Source: Candidatus Segatella caccae (GTDB lineage Bacteria; Bacteroidota; Bacteroidia; Bacteroidales; Bacteroidaceae). From it: 52,365 nt of DNA. Numbering within the stretch: the first letter of the stretch is position 1; the number at the start of each line of letters is the position of its first letter. The stretch covers positions 1 through 52,365 of the forward strand of contig USOQ01000004.1 in assembly GCA_900556395.1 (NCBI GenBank), given 5' to 3'. The position numbers and the translations under genes are program-made. The notes beneath the pieces were generated by a model. That model was not told where the DNA came from and made no database searches. It saw nothing but the letters and a program-made list of their open reading frames with translations. Positions 1 through 8,177 of the stretch are shown here, in pieces.

Positions 1-1175
1 GGGAAGTTATAGTGAAGGAGGAAGCGCTGGTAGCTCTTCTCGAGCACACCGTCGACAAGCTTCTCGTCCATCTTAGTACCGAGAGTACATGTAGAAAGAG
101 ACATAGTCTCACCACGCTGGAAGATAGCGCTTCCGTGAGGCATTGGCAGAGGAGACACCTCACACCAAATAGGACGAATCTCTGTAGTAGCACGACCATC
201 AAGACGCAAGCCCTCATCGAGGATGCAACGACGCATAGCATCGCGCATTACGTCATCATAGTAGCGGGTAGCCTCAGCATGCTTCTCCTCGAGTTCTTCC
301 TCAGAGAGGTCGGTATGAGCTGCGTCATACTTCTCAAGGAAGTCAGCCAAAACCTTGTCGAAAGCATCCTGACGTGCATGCTTCTCCAAAGCCTGGTGGT
401 TGATATCGTAAGCAGGCTTGTAAAGCTCGGTCTTAATCTGCTCGCGAAGTTCCTCATCGTTCACCTCATGGTCGTACTCACGCTTCACGTCAGTACCCTT
501 CTCCTTAGCCAACTCATACTGGAGCTCGCACATAGGCTTGATAGCCTCGGCAGCCACCTTGAGGGCACCAATGAGGTCCTGCTCTGAAACTTCCTTCATC
601 TCACCTTCCACCATCATGATATTGTCCTTAGTGGCACCAACCATGATGTCCATATCAGCCTCTTCCATCTGCTGGAAGGTTGGGTTTACTACGTACTCGC
701 CATTAACACGAGCTACGCGAACCTCAGAGATGTAGTACTCGAAAGGAATATCTGAACAAGCCATAGCAGCAGAAGCAGCGAAACCTGCGAGGGCATCGGG
801 CTGATCTACGCCATCGGCTGAAAGCAACATTACCTGTACGTAAACTTCTGCATGGTAGTTAGAAGGGAAAAGTGGACGCAGAGCACGGTCCACGAGGCGA
901 GAGGTAAGGATTTCCTCATCGCTGGCTTTGCCTTCGCGCTTGGTGAAACCACCAGGGAAACGACCTGCAGCACTATACTGCTCACGATAATCTACTTGCA
1001 AAGGCATGAAATCTGTACCCGGAACTGCATCCTTTGCTGCACAAACAGTTGCGAGAAGCACTGTGTTACCCATGCGGAGAACCGCAGCACCATCAGCCTG
1101 TTTTGCAACTTTTCCGGTCTCAATTGTGATGGTTCTTCCATCAGGCAACTGAACACTTTTTGTTATTACGTTCAT
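1..1175 (-). CDS. pnp: polyribonucleotide nucleotidyltransferase (5' part of gene)
   Basis: PNPase is the phosphorolytic 3'-5' exoribonuclease of RNA turnover. Reading the minus strand from the ATG at 1175 gives a protein that starts MNVITKSVQLPDGRTITIET and follows the first RNase PH-like domain (FMPLQVDYREQY, GRFPGGFTKREG, LVDRALRPLFP), the helical linker, and the start of the second RNase PH domain (LDEGLRLDGR, then RFLLHYNFP at the window edge). About 391 codons are present; the rest of the second core domain and the KH and S1 domains lie beyond base 1. A good Bacteroidetes promoter sits 54 bp upstream of the start. The family call is secure from conserved motifs; only the 3' end is missing. 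Confidence 0.96.
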   Translation of the reverse strand, partial: MNVITKSVQLPDGRTITIETGKVAKQADGAAVLRMGNTVLLATVCAAKDAVPGTDFMPLQVDYREQYSAAGRFPGGFTKREGKASDEEILTSRLVDRALRPLFPSNYHAEVYVQVMLLSADGVDQPDALAGFAASAAMACSDIPFEYYISEVRVARVNGEYVVNPTFQQMEEADMDIMVGATKDNIMMVEGEMKEVSEQDLIGALKVAAEAIKPMCELQYELAKEKGTDVKREYDHEVNDEELREQIKTELYKPAYDINHQALEKHARQDAFDKVLADFLEKYDAAHTDLSEEELEEKHAEATRYYDDVMRDAMRRCILDEGLRLDGRATTEIRPIWCEVSPLPMPHGSAIFQRGETMSLSTCTLGTKMDEKLVDGVLEKSYQRFLLHYNF

Positions 1176-1228
1176 CTAAAATTAAAAAAACTTATTGTTT
1201 TGTCTAACATCTAATATATAAAACGGCA

Positions 1229-1261
1229 CAAAGATACCTCTTTTATTATTAATGAGCAAAG
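1229..1261 (-). promoter_or_regulatory. promoter of pnp (Bacteroidetes type)
   Basis: On the minus strand, TATCTTTG (plus 1229-1236) matches the -7 consensus TAnnTTTG. A CTTTG (plus 1257-1261) lies 20 nt upstream as the -33 element. The spacing is the usual one for the primary sigma factor of this phylum. Confidence 0.7.
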
Positions 1262-1331
1262 AAAACCGCATTTATTTTCAAGTTTTTTGATTATTTTATT
1301 CTTTGCAGATGGTTTATTCCAATTTTATTGC

Positions 1332-1354
1332 TACCTTTGCAAACGATAATTTTG
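1332..1354 (+). promoter_or_regulatory. promoter of the TlpA-like lipoprotein gene
   Basis: Two candidate -7 elements lie in tandem, TACCTTTG at 1332-1339 and TAATTTTG at 1347-1354, ahead of the ATG at 1371. I see no clear -33 TTTG at the ideal distance, so which one is used is uncertain. Confidence 0.5.
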
Positions 1355-1370
1355 CAAAATAACAAAACAC

Positions 1371-2540
1371 ATGAAGATAACCAAACTCTATTCAGCAGCA
1401 GCCGTAGTAATGGCAGCTTTAACTTTTGCTTCTTGTAACAACAAGAAGTTCCACATCAACGGAAACATCACCGAGGCCAAAGACTCCATGCTCTATCTGG
1501 AGAACATCAGTCTCGACGGACCTGTAGCCATCGACTCCGTAAAACTCGGCGAAGACGGATCGTTTGTCTTCGAAGAGAATGCCAAAGACTCGGTATGTCC
1601 AGACTTCTATCGTCTGCGCATAGCAGGACAAACCATCAACCTCTCCATCGACTCTACCGAGACTATTAGCGTGAAGGCCGCCTACCCCAGTATGAGCTAT
1701 CAATACACCGTTGACGGTTCTGACAACTGCAATACAATCAAAGAGTTATCACTCAAGCAGATGAACCTGCAGAACCTCATCAACGACATTGCTAAGAACC
1801 CCAATATCGGAGTCGACTCTGCTGATGTCATCATCGACCGTGCCATCCATGCCTACAAGCAGGACATCAAGAGCAACTATATCTTCAAGGCGCCTATGAA
1901 GGCCTCTTCTTATTATGCTCTGTTCCAAACACTCCAGGTAGGAAGAACGAACACCCTTATCTTCAATCCTCGCAACAACAAGGAAGATGTCAAAGTTTTT
2001 GCTGCCGTAGCTACCAGCTGGGACACCTACTACCCTAATGCTGAGCGTGGCAAGAACCTACACAACATCGCCATACAGGGCATGAAGGACATTCGCATCA
2101 TCGAAAGCCAAATGGCAGCCCAGCAAATCGATGCCAGCAAGGTGCAAGTAAATGGTGTTATCGAACTTAGTCTGCAAGACAACAAGGGCATTACACGCCG
2201 CCTCACCGACTTAAAGGGTAAAGTGGTCCTACTTGACTTCCACCTCTTTGCAGGCGAGCAGAGCACCAAACGCATCATGATGCTTCGCGAAATATACAAT
2301 AAGTATCATGCTGCAGGACTGGAGATTTACCAAGTGTCTGTCGACCCAGACGAGCACTTCTGGAAGACCTCTACTGCCGCCTTGCCATGGATTAGCGTAC
2401 GTGATGAAAAAGGACAGAGCGTTGCCAAGTACAACATACAGAGCATACCTACCTTCTTCCTCATCGACCGTAGCAACACCTTGCGCGCTCGCGATGTACA
2501 GATTAAAGACCTCGATACAGCAATCAAAGAATTGCTGTAA
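1371..2540 (+). CDS. TlpA-like thioredoxin-fold lipoprotein lacking the CxxC motif
   Basis: The protein (389 aa) has a lipoprotein signal with the lipobox ending at Cys22 (LTFASC). An N-terminal region of about 120 residues resembles the DUF4369 domain that Bacteroidetes put ahead of thioredoxin domains (HINGNITEAKDSMLYLEN). Residues about 263-389 form a thioredoxin/TlpA fold, with VVLLDF before the active site and the cis-proline loop SIPTFFLID (Pro360). The usual WCxxC is replaced by FAGEQS: the two cysteine positions are Gly295 and Ser298. It therefore cannot act as a dithiol oxidoreductase and may be a binding or structural relative. The fold call is strong; substrate and role are unknown. 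It is divergent from pnp and followed by the esterase gene after 118 bp. Confidence 0.85.
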   Translation: MKITKLYSAAAVVMAALTFASCNNKKFHINGNITEAKDSMLYLENISLDGPVAIDSVKLGEDGSFVFEENAKDSVCPDFYRLRIAGQTINLSIDSTETISVKAAYPSMSYQYTVDGSDNCNTIKELSLKQMNLQNLINDIAKNPNIGVDSADVIIDRAIHAYKQDIKSNYIFKAPMKASSYYALFQTLQVGRTNTLIFNPRNNKEDVKVFAAVATSWDTYYPNAERGKNLHNIAIQGMKDIRIIESQMAAQQIDASKVQVNGVIELSLQDNKGITRRLTDLKGKVVLLDFHLFAGEQSTKRIMMLREIYNKYHAAGLEIYQVSVDPDEHFWKTSTAALPWISVRDEKGQSVAKYNIQSIPTFFLIDRSNTLRARDVQIKDLDTAIKELL

Positions 2541-2658
2541 GGGGTCGACCCCATACAACACCCCTAACACCCCTATTCTCCTAATTATCAAACCATCACA
2601 CGAATATCAAGAAAAACACTCAACCTAAAAATAAGCATGAACCTAAAAAAAAGAAAAG

Positions 2659-4104
2659 ATGAGACATTTTATGACATTAGTTGCCCTGACACTCGCCATG
2701 TCGAGCACACAGGCAAAGGTAAGGTTGCCACACATCCTGAGTGACAACATGATTCTACAACAAAATTCCGAAGCAAGACTCTGGGGCTGGGACAAGCCAG
2801 GCAAAGAGGTAAAAGTCAGTGTGTCGTGGTCAACCCAGAAGTATGTTGCCAAGACTGGCAAGGACGGCAAGTGGCTTGTATCCGTACAGACACCTGCAGC
2901 GAGCTACGCTCCCCTCTCTGTCACTTTCGATGACGGAGAAAAGACTACTCTCAACGGCATCCTGTCGGGTGAAGTATGGGTATGCGCAGGACAGAGTAAC
3001 ATGGAGATGCCTGTCAAGGGATTCGGAAACTGCCCCGTAGAAAACTACAACAAGGTAGTAGTTGATGCTAACAACTACAAGGGCATACACTATGTCAAGA
3101 TACCAAGTGTGATGAGTATGAAACCTCTCGATGACGCCAACTGCGAATGGAAGGAAGTAAATCCTGAAACCGTAGGAGAAGCCTCAGCTACAGGATATTT
3201 CTTTGCGCAAGTGGTCAACAAGACGCTCAACATCCCTGTAGGTCTCATCCTTGCCAACAAGGGTGGAAGCCGTGTAGAAAGCTGGCTCGACTATGACTAT
3301 CTGAAAAAGAATACCGACGAGCCCCTTGATAGTAACACCATCGTCAAGAAATTCTCGTGGGACTACCACCGCCCTCTCGTTTGGGGTAATGGCACCTTCT
3401 CACCCATCCTCAACTATACCGTGAAGGGTATTCTCTTCTATCAAGGATGCTCTAATGTTGGCGATCCTGCAGGACGATACACCAAGCGACTGGCCGACCT
3501 CGTGGCTCAATGGAGACGTGACTTCCGCCAGGGCAACATTCCTTTCTATTTTGTAGAGATTGCACCTTACCATTATGGTGACGTCAATGGTGACTGGGGG
3601 GCCAAACTGCGCGAGCAGCAGTTCAATGCAGCTAAGGTTATTCCCAACAGCGGTATCATCAGTACAAACGACTGCGTCTATCCATACGAGAAAGAACAAA
3701 TACACCCTGCACAGAAACAGAAAGTGGGCGAACGTCTTGCGTTCTTAGCACTCAACAAGACCTATGGCATGAAGTCGGTCATCGGTGAAGGAATGACCTT
3801 TAAAGAGATGAAAATCAAGAACGACACCATCTGCGTACACTTCAACAACGACTTTGGCGCCTATAGTCCTTTTGAAGATATTAAAGGCTTTGAGGTGGCT
3901 GGTGAAGACAAGGTATTCCATCCTGCCACAGCACGCCACTTCTGGCAACCAGGTAACGATTCATGGAACGAATGCATCACCGTAGTAAGTCCTGAGGTAA
4001 AGAAACCTGTAGCTTTGCGCTATTGCTTCAAGAACTTCCAACTCGGCAACATGACCAATGCAGGCGGACTTCCGCTCTTCCCTTTCAGAACAGACAACTG
4101 GTAA
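2659..4104 (+). CDS. sialate O-acetylesterase-like SGNH hydrolase
   Basis: This 481-aa secreted enzyme has a signal peptide (about residues 1-19, cleaved after SSTQA). It then follows the 9-O-acetylesterase family: an N-terminal beta domain (LPHILSDNMILQQ, VWGW-like LWGWDKPGKEV) and the SGNH block I CAGQSNMEMP with nucleophile Ser113. It also has NKGGSRVESWL, the oxyanion block GILFYQGCSNV, and the C-terminal catalytic-His motif IHPAQKQ (His349). Members remove acetyl esters from sialic acid or from plant and host glycans. No sialidase or other sialic-acid gene is nearby, so the substrate is open. The ATG at 2659 is chosen because it begins the signal peptide; an ATG at 2637 is in another frame. 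Confidence 0.88.
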   Translation: MRHFMTLVALTLAMSSTQAKVRLPHILSDNMILQQNSEARLWGWDKPGKEVKVSVSWSTQKYVAKTGKDGKWLVSVQTPAASYAPLSVTFDDGEKTTLNGILSGEVWVCAGQSNMEMPVKGFGNCPVENYNKVVVDANNYKGIHYVKIPSVMSMKPLDDANCEWKEVNPETVGEASATGYFFAQVVNKTLNIPVGLILANKGGSRVESWLDYDYLKKNTDEPLDSNTIVKKFSWDYHRPLVWGNGTFSPILNYTVKGILFYQGCSNVGDPAGRYTKRLADLVAQWRRDFRQGNIPFYFVEIAPYHYGDVNGDWGAKLREQQFNAAKVIPNSGIISTNDCVYPYEKEQIHPAQKQKVGERLAFLALNKTYGMKSVIGEGMTFKEMKIKNDTICVHFNNDFGAYSPFEDIKGFEVAGEDKVFHPATARHFWQPGNDSWNECITVVSPEVKKPVALRYCFKNFQLGNMTNAGGLPLFPFRTDNW

Positions 4105-4179
4105 ACACCTCATATAAAAGAACTGAGTTTCGCATGTACGGAAGTTGAGTAAAAGAAAAGAAGTATATAAACCAGAATT

Positions 4180-4707
4180 ATGACAGAACATCCATTATCT
4201 CGATTCAAATTTTGCCCCATCTGTGGCTCCTCACACTTTGTTGTCAACAACTTCAAGAGTAAGAAGTGTGAGCATTGTGGATTTATATACTATGCCAACC
4301 CAAGCAGTGCCACAGTAGCTTTTATCATCAATGAGAAAGATGAACTCTTAGTGGTAAGACGTAAGAACGATCCTGCTAAGGGAACACTCGACCTACCAGG
4401 TGGTTTCGTCGACATGGAGGAAACAGGTGAAGAGGGTATAAGTCGTGAAGTAATGGAAGAAACAGGACTGGAGGTGACATGCGTCACCTACCAGTTCAGT
4501 ATTCCTAATATCTATCTCTATTCGGGACTTACTATCCACACGCTCGATATGTTCTACATCGTAGAAGTGAAAGACCTTTCGCATGTAGAAGCCAAAGATG
4601 ATGCTGCCGAATATATGTGGATACCCCTTAACAAGATACAGACCGAGCTGTTTGGTCTGCGCTCCATCCGACAGGGACTCAGCCAATACTTAAAGACAAG
4701 AGGATAA
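4180..4707 (+). CDS. Nudix hydrolase with N-terminal zinc ribbon
   Basis: The 175-aa protein has a zinc ribbon (CPIC at 12-15, CEHC at 30-33) followed by a Nudix domain. The Nudix box is complete: Gly75, Glu81, Arg89-Glu90, Glu93-Glu94 and Gly96 fit GX5EX7REUXEEXGU. This layout resembles the NADH pyrophosphatase group (NudC) without its long N-terminal domain. Nucleoside-diphosphate-X hydrolysis is the expected chemistry; the exact substrate cannot be read from the sequence. It follows the esterase gene by 75 bp on the same strand. Confidence 0.88.
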   Translation: MTEHPLSRFKFCPICGSSHFVVNNFKSKKCEHCGFIYYANPSSATVAFIINEKDELLVVRRKNDPAKGTLDLPGGFVDMEETGEEGISREVMEETGLEVTCVTYQFSIPNIYLYSGLTIHTLDMFYIVEVKDLSHVEAKDDAAEYMWIPLNKIQTELFGLRSIRQGLSQYLKTRG

Positions 4708-4780
4708 AGTAGACGCTTATTTAGTTATTCTAAACCAGTCTACATCCAACCAGCCACGATTTCCCTTGATATTCTTTCGT

Positions 4781-4819
4781 AAAAAAATAATATGGGCTGC
4801 CAGTACATCCTGGCAGCCC
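4781..4819 (-). terminator. terminator of the sigma/anti-sigma operon
   Basis: GGGCTGCCA (4794-4802) and TGGCAGCCC (4811-4819) form a perfect 9-bp stem with an 8-nt loop. On the minus strand the stem is followed by a T-rich tract (complement of 4781-4793). It lies about 100 bp beyond the stop at 4921. Confidence 0.75.
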
Positions 4820-4920
4820 TACTACGTTAGTATGTTATGAAAAATTTGAGAGAAATGAAACTTCACAGTTTCAGAATTGTTTTACTAAACATGATTTTTA
4901 TAGAGAAAGCATAGAAATTA

Positions 4921-5418
4921 TCACTTCAACATATTGGAAGCCGGGTCAGTAGCCACATGCTCAATGCTGGTGTGCTGCATGGAGTCGACCGAAGCCGAAT
5001 CAGCAATTGCAGCAACAGACACGCCGTGAACCGAACGTCCGTTTCCTGTATTTCCCACATATTCGGCATCTCTCTGGAAAGGCACCTGGGCTGCATTGCC
5101 CAAAGTGAGGAAGATAGCCACCATGGCTGCTGCCTTAAAGAGCGGCTTGAGTCGCTCTGTCAACGAGATTACCTTGGCTTTTCCTGCAACCTGGCTCTCA
5201 TCGCTTTCTATCATGGCCATTACCTTTTGGTCAAAGTCATCGCCCAGAACCTCCTGCTTGCTTTCGCCAAGCTCGTAGGTAAACAGCGCCTTATAAGGCT
5301 CCAGCTCAGAAGGAATCTCTTCCTGACTGAAGAATGTGCGAAGAATCTCTTCCTCTTCCAAGGAAGTCTCGCAATTCCAGTAGCGCTCCAAAAGCTGTTT
5401 GATGTACTTATAGTCCAT
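4921..5418 (-). CDS. anti-sigma-like small membrane protein
   Basis: The 165-aa protein starts inside the 3' end of the ECF sigma gene (11-bp overlap), which implies translational coupling. Residues 1-92 are acidic and predicted helical (LLERYWNCETSLEEEEILRTFF is typical of small proteins encoded after Bacteroidetes ECF factors). One hydrophobic segment spans about residues 95-112, and the rest is a short low-complexity tail. This arrangement suggests a membrane-anchored regulator of the sigma factor. No zinc anti-sigma motif (HxxxCxxC) is present, so the role is inferred from position and topology. Confidence 0.7.
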   Translation of the reverse strand: MDYKYIKQLLERYWNCETSLEEEEILRTFFSQEEIPSELEPYKALFTYELGESKQEVLGDDFDQKVMAMIESDESQVAGKAKVISLTERLKPLFKAAAMVAIFLTLGNAAQVPFQRDAEYVGNTGNGRSVHGVSVAAIADSASVDSMQHTSIEHVATDPASNMLK

Positions 5419-5935
5419 ATCTGTCGAATTGTTGAAATCTTTGTTTTATTGTTTGACGAGCCCTAAAGATGTTTACCTTCACTTGTTCTTCGGTAATACC
5501 GAGAATGTGGGCAATGTCTTTATAGGGTTTCCCCTCTATATCACGTAGTTGCATACAGCAACGTTGCTTCTCGGGCAACTCGTCTATCATCCTCTTCACG
5601 ATGTCCAGTTTTTCTTTCTGTATCATCCGTTCTGAAGGATTCGAAGAGGCATCTGGCCTTTCTGTTTTCTCTTCTTCGAGCGAATCATTCTGATTTTCCA
5701 TCTTCTTGATGCGATCGAGAGAGAGATTTCTTACGATAGTGAGGCTATAGGCTTCGATAGAGTCTAATTGTTGCCATCTGTCTCGCGAATTCCAAATCTT
5801 AATCAGTGTATCCTGCACCACGTCTTCGGCTTCCTCTCTATTGAGAGTTATCCGCAAGGCCAGTCTGAAGAGTTTATTCTTCAGCGGCAATACATCGTTT
5901 CGGAAACTGATTTTTTTCATCCTCTCTATTATCAA
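5408..5935 (-). CDS. ECF-type RNA polymerase sigma factor
   Basis: The 175-aa protein has sigma region 2 (LFRLALRITLNREEAEDVVQ, then DTLIKIW, residues about 20-60) and region 4 with a helix-turn-helix (LPEKQRCCMQLRDIEGKPYK and IAHILGITEEQVKVNIFRAR). Both are typical of small ECF factors of Bacteroidetes. The track start MIIERM could instead be the second Met (residue 6). The gene overlaps the anti-sigma-like gene downstream. Target promoters and signal are unknown; no TonB receptor gene adjoins it. Confidence 0.92.
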   Translation of the reverse strand: MIIERMKKISFRNDVLPLKNKLFRLALRITLNREEAEDVVQDTLIKIWNSRDRWQQLDSIEAYSLTIVRNLSLDRIKKMENQNDSLEEEKTERPDASSNPSERMIQKEKLDIVKRMIDELPEKQRCCMQLRDIEGKPYKDIAHILGITEEQVKVNIFRARQTIKQRFQQFDRYGL

Positions 5936-6056
5936 AGACGATTAGCCTATAAGAAAGTTACAGGCTATCGCCAAAAAAGTTATTATTTAACAATTCATAA
6001 CAGTTAAGTTATTTCTCCCTACCTTTCATTTCAAGAGCTTTTTCACTTTTCTCTCT

Positions 6057-6827
6057 TCACTTAATAATCGTGCCTTGCTTGCCATCAATAGCAGTTGCCA
6101 ATGTGATGATAACCTCTTTCACGCCTGCATCGACAGCTGCAAGGGCATTCTCTATTTTGGGTATCATTCCACCGGCTATAGTCCCGTCGGCACGATATTG
6201 TTCAAAGTCAGCACGAGTGATAACAGGTATCACACTATCATCGTCGTCAGGGTTAGAAAGCACACCCTTCTTCTCGAAGCTATATATCAGCGTCACATCG
6301 TAGTATGGGGCCAAGGCCTTAGCAGTCTCGCTGGCTATGGTGTCGGCATTGGTGTTGAGCATGTTTCCTTGACCATCATGAGTCAATGGTGCCATGACAG
6401 GAGTAACCCCTTCATCGATAAGAGTCTGCAACATCTTTCCGTCTGCCTGTTCCACATCACCTACATAACCAAAGTCGATGCCATCCTTTACAGGACGTTT
6501 ATGACTGCGTATCACATCCATATCTGCACCTGTCAGTCCAAGCGCATTAACGCCCTTTGCCTGCAGTTTGGCCACGAGATTCTTATTTACCAGTCCTCCA
6601 TATACCATAGTGACAACCTCCAACATATCAGCATCCGTGATGCGTCGACCATTCACCATTCTGCTCTCTATGCCCAAGGCTGTTGCTACCTTAGTGGCAC
6701 GTCGCCCACCGCCATGTACCAATACTTTCTTGCCTGGTATGGCTGAAAAATCAGTAAGGAGCTGTGCCAGTTGCTCGCTGTCTTCCACGATAGCACCGCC
6801 CACCTTCACGATTGTTACTTTCTCCAT
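6057..6827 (-). CDS. argB: acetylglutamate kinase
   Basis: ArgB phosphorylates N-acetylglutamate (or N-acetyl/succinyl analogues in Bacteroidetes) in arginine synthesis. The amino-acid-kinase fold is clear: VTIVKVGGAIVED at the start, the glycine-rich VHGGGRRAT substrate loop, NGRRITD, GLTGADMD, MLNTNADTIA and the C-terminal GGMIPKIENALAAVDAGV. I start at the Met of MEKVTIVKV (257 aa); an upstream in-frame ATG at 6851 would add eight unconserved residues and lies within 3 bp of the promoter. In related genomes argB is often near speA, as here (4 kb away). Confidence 0.95.
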   Translation of the reverse strand: MEKVTIVKVGGAIVEDSEQLAQLLTDFSAIPGKKVLVHGGGRRATKVATALGIESRMVNGRRITDADMLEVVTMVYGGLVNKNLVAKLQAKGVNALGLTGADMDVIRSHKRPVKDGIDFGYVGDVEQADGKMLQTLIDEGVTPVMAPLTHDGQGNMLNTNADTIASETAKALAPYYDVTLIYSFEKKGVLSNPDDDDSVIPVITRADFEQYRADGTIAGGMIPKIENALAAVDAGVKEVIITLATAIDGKQGTIIK

Positions 6828-6853
6828 TTTGTATAAATTTAGTGATGACACGA

Positions 6854-6861
6854 CAAAGTTA
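6854..6861 (-). promoter_or_regulatory. argB promoter -7 element
   Basis: TAACTTTG on the minus strand matches TAnnTTTG and lies 27 bp before the chosen argB start. It argues against the longer start at 6851. No clear -33 element is seen. Confidence 0.5.
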
Positions 6862-6947
6862 CAATTATTTTAGCAAAAACCTATACTTATTGTAAGCTCT
6901 TTTGTTTCTTTAACGCTACTTCAATGCTTTATCTCTACGAAAAATCG

Positions 6948-6955
6948 TACATTTG
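6948..6955 (+). promoter_or_regulatory. promoter -7 element of the nucleotidyltransferase/transporter unit
   Basis: TACATTTG matches the TAnnTTTG consensus, 48 bp before the ATG at 7004. The -33 region has no good TTTG. Confidence 0.55.
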
Positions 6956-7003
6956 CAAAATTACTAATCTGAAGGAAAAAAATATCATTTATAAGATAAA
7001 GAT

Positions 7004-8170
7004 ATGAAAAAAGTTTTTGTAAGTGGATGCTATGACCTTCTTCACAGCGGTCATGTAGAGTTCTTTCGTCAGGCATCCCAATATGGAGAGTTGTATGTCG
7101 GTATAGGATCCGATGCTACGATCTTGGAGTATAAGCACCACAAGACTTTCTATCCTGAGCAGGAACGTCTGTTCATGGTGAAGTCTATCCGATATGTAAA
7201 GGATGCCTACATCAATGCTGGCTCAGGCATCATGGATTTTGTCCCTACAGTAGAGTTTCTTCATCCCGATGTATTTGTGGTAAACGTTGATGGTAGCAGT
7301 GAGACCAAGCGCAAGTTCTTCGAGGAGCACGGCATCGAATACATCGTGCTTCAGCGCACACCTGCCGAGGGACTGACAGCCCGTTCGAGTACTGATATCA
7401 AGAACGGAACCTGTGCCTTACCTACCCGACTCGACCTGGCTGGCACCTGGATCGACCAACCTTATGTGAGTTGCTATGCCCCTGGCTGGGCCATAACGAT
7501 GTCGTTGGTTCCCACCTTTGAGGTACGCGAGCGTTGCGGACTTTCTACCTCCACTCGCAATATGATTAAGAAGATATGGCCCATGAAGTTGCCCGACATG
7601 GACCCAGAGGTTTTGTCAAAGTTGGTTTTCTGCTTTGAGAACGACCCCGAGCGCAACGATGGCATCGTGAGTGGGGCACAAGATGCTATTGGTATCTGTA
7701 TACCAGGATTGTGCCGCCATTATTATAACAATCGTTTCTGGCCAGAGAAGTTTGAATATTGTCACGACGAAGACGTACTCTCTTGGCTTGAGGAACATCT
7801 CTGCATGATACCCATGGAACCACGAAGTCCAGGTTGCTCAGTAGTAGAAGGCAAAGACATCACCGAACCTAAGGTAAAAGCATTGGCCCAGGCTGCAGAC
7901 AATTGCTGGCATGCCATTCTGAACAAGGACTACGAAGCTTTCGCACAAGCTTTCAAGGCCTCTTTCGATGCTCAGACCAGCATGTTCCCTGCCATGATTC
8001 AAGGTTGTGTACAGAGCTACATAGATAAGTATTCCGTTCTATCCGAGGTGAAAGCATGGAAGATGCCAGGAGCTGGTGGTGGCGGTTATTTAGTCTTAGT
8101 CGTTGATGACGTGAAATCCTTTGTTGCGAACCATTCGGAAGCCATTACACTAACCATAAGAAGAAAATAA
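7004..8170 (+). CDS. nucleotidyltransferase/GHMP-kinase-like fusion protein
   Basis: The 388-aa protein joins two domains. Residues 1-130 are a cytidylyltransferase-like Rossmann domain: the nucleotide-binding HxGH motif is HSGH (14-17) within GCYDLLHSGHVEFF. Residues about 139-388 resemble the GHMP sugar kinases, especially fucokinase and heptose-7-phosphate kinase types: LPTRLDLAGTWIDQP (sugar-binding start), a shortened GLSTST (179-184) where GLGSSA is expected, SGAQDAIGI (QD motif) and the C-terminal GAGGGGY (356-362). A kinase plus nucleotidyltransferase in one chain recalls Fkp (fucokinase/GDP-fucose pyrophosphorylase) and HldE, but here the order and the NT family differ from Fkp. It is followed after 7 bp by a FucP-type transporter, so a salvaged sugar is the likely substrate. 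Kinase activity is uncertain because the P-loop-like motif is degenerate. Confidence 0.8.
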   Translation: MKKVFVSGCYDLLHSGHVEFFRQASQYGELYVGIGSDATILEYKHHKTFYPEQERLFMVKSIRYVKDAYINAGSGIMDFVPTVEFLHPDVFVVNVDGSSETKRKFFEEHGIEYIVLQRTPAEGLTARSSTDIKNGTCALPTRLDLAGTWIDQPYVSCYAPGWAITMSLVPTFEVRERCGLSTSTRNMIKKIWPMKLPDMDPEVLSKLVFCFENDPERNDGIVSGAQDAIGICIPGLCRHYYNNRFWPEKFEYCHDEDVLSWLEEHLCMIPMEPRSPGCSVVEGKDITEPKVKALAQAADNCWHAILNKDYEAFAQAFKASFDAQTSMFPAMIQGCVQSYIDKYSVLSEVKAWKMPGAGGGGYLVLVVDDVKSFVANHSEAITLTIRRK

Positions 8171-8177
8171 CATCACA

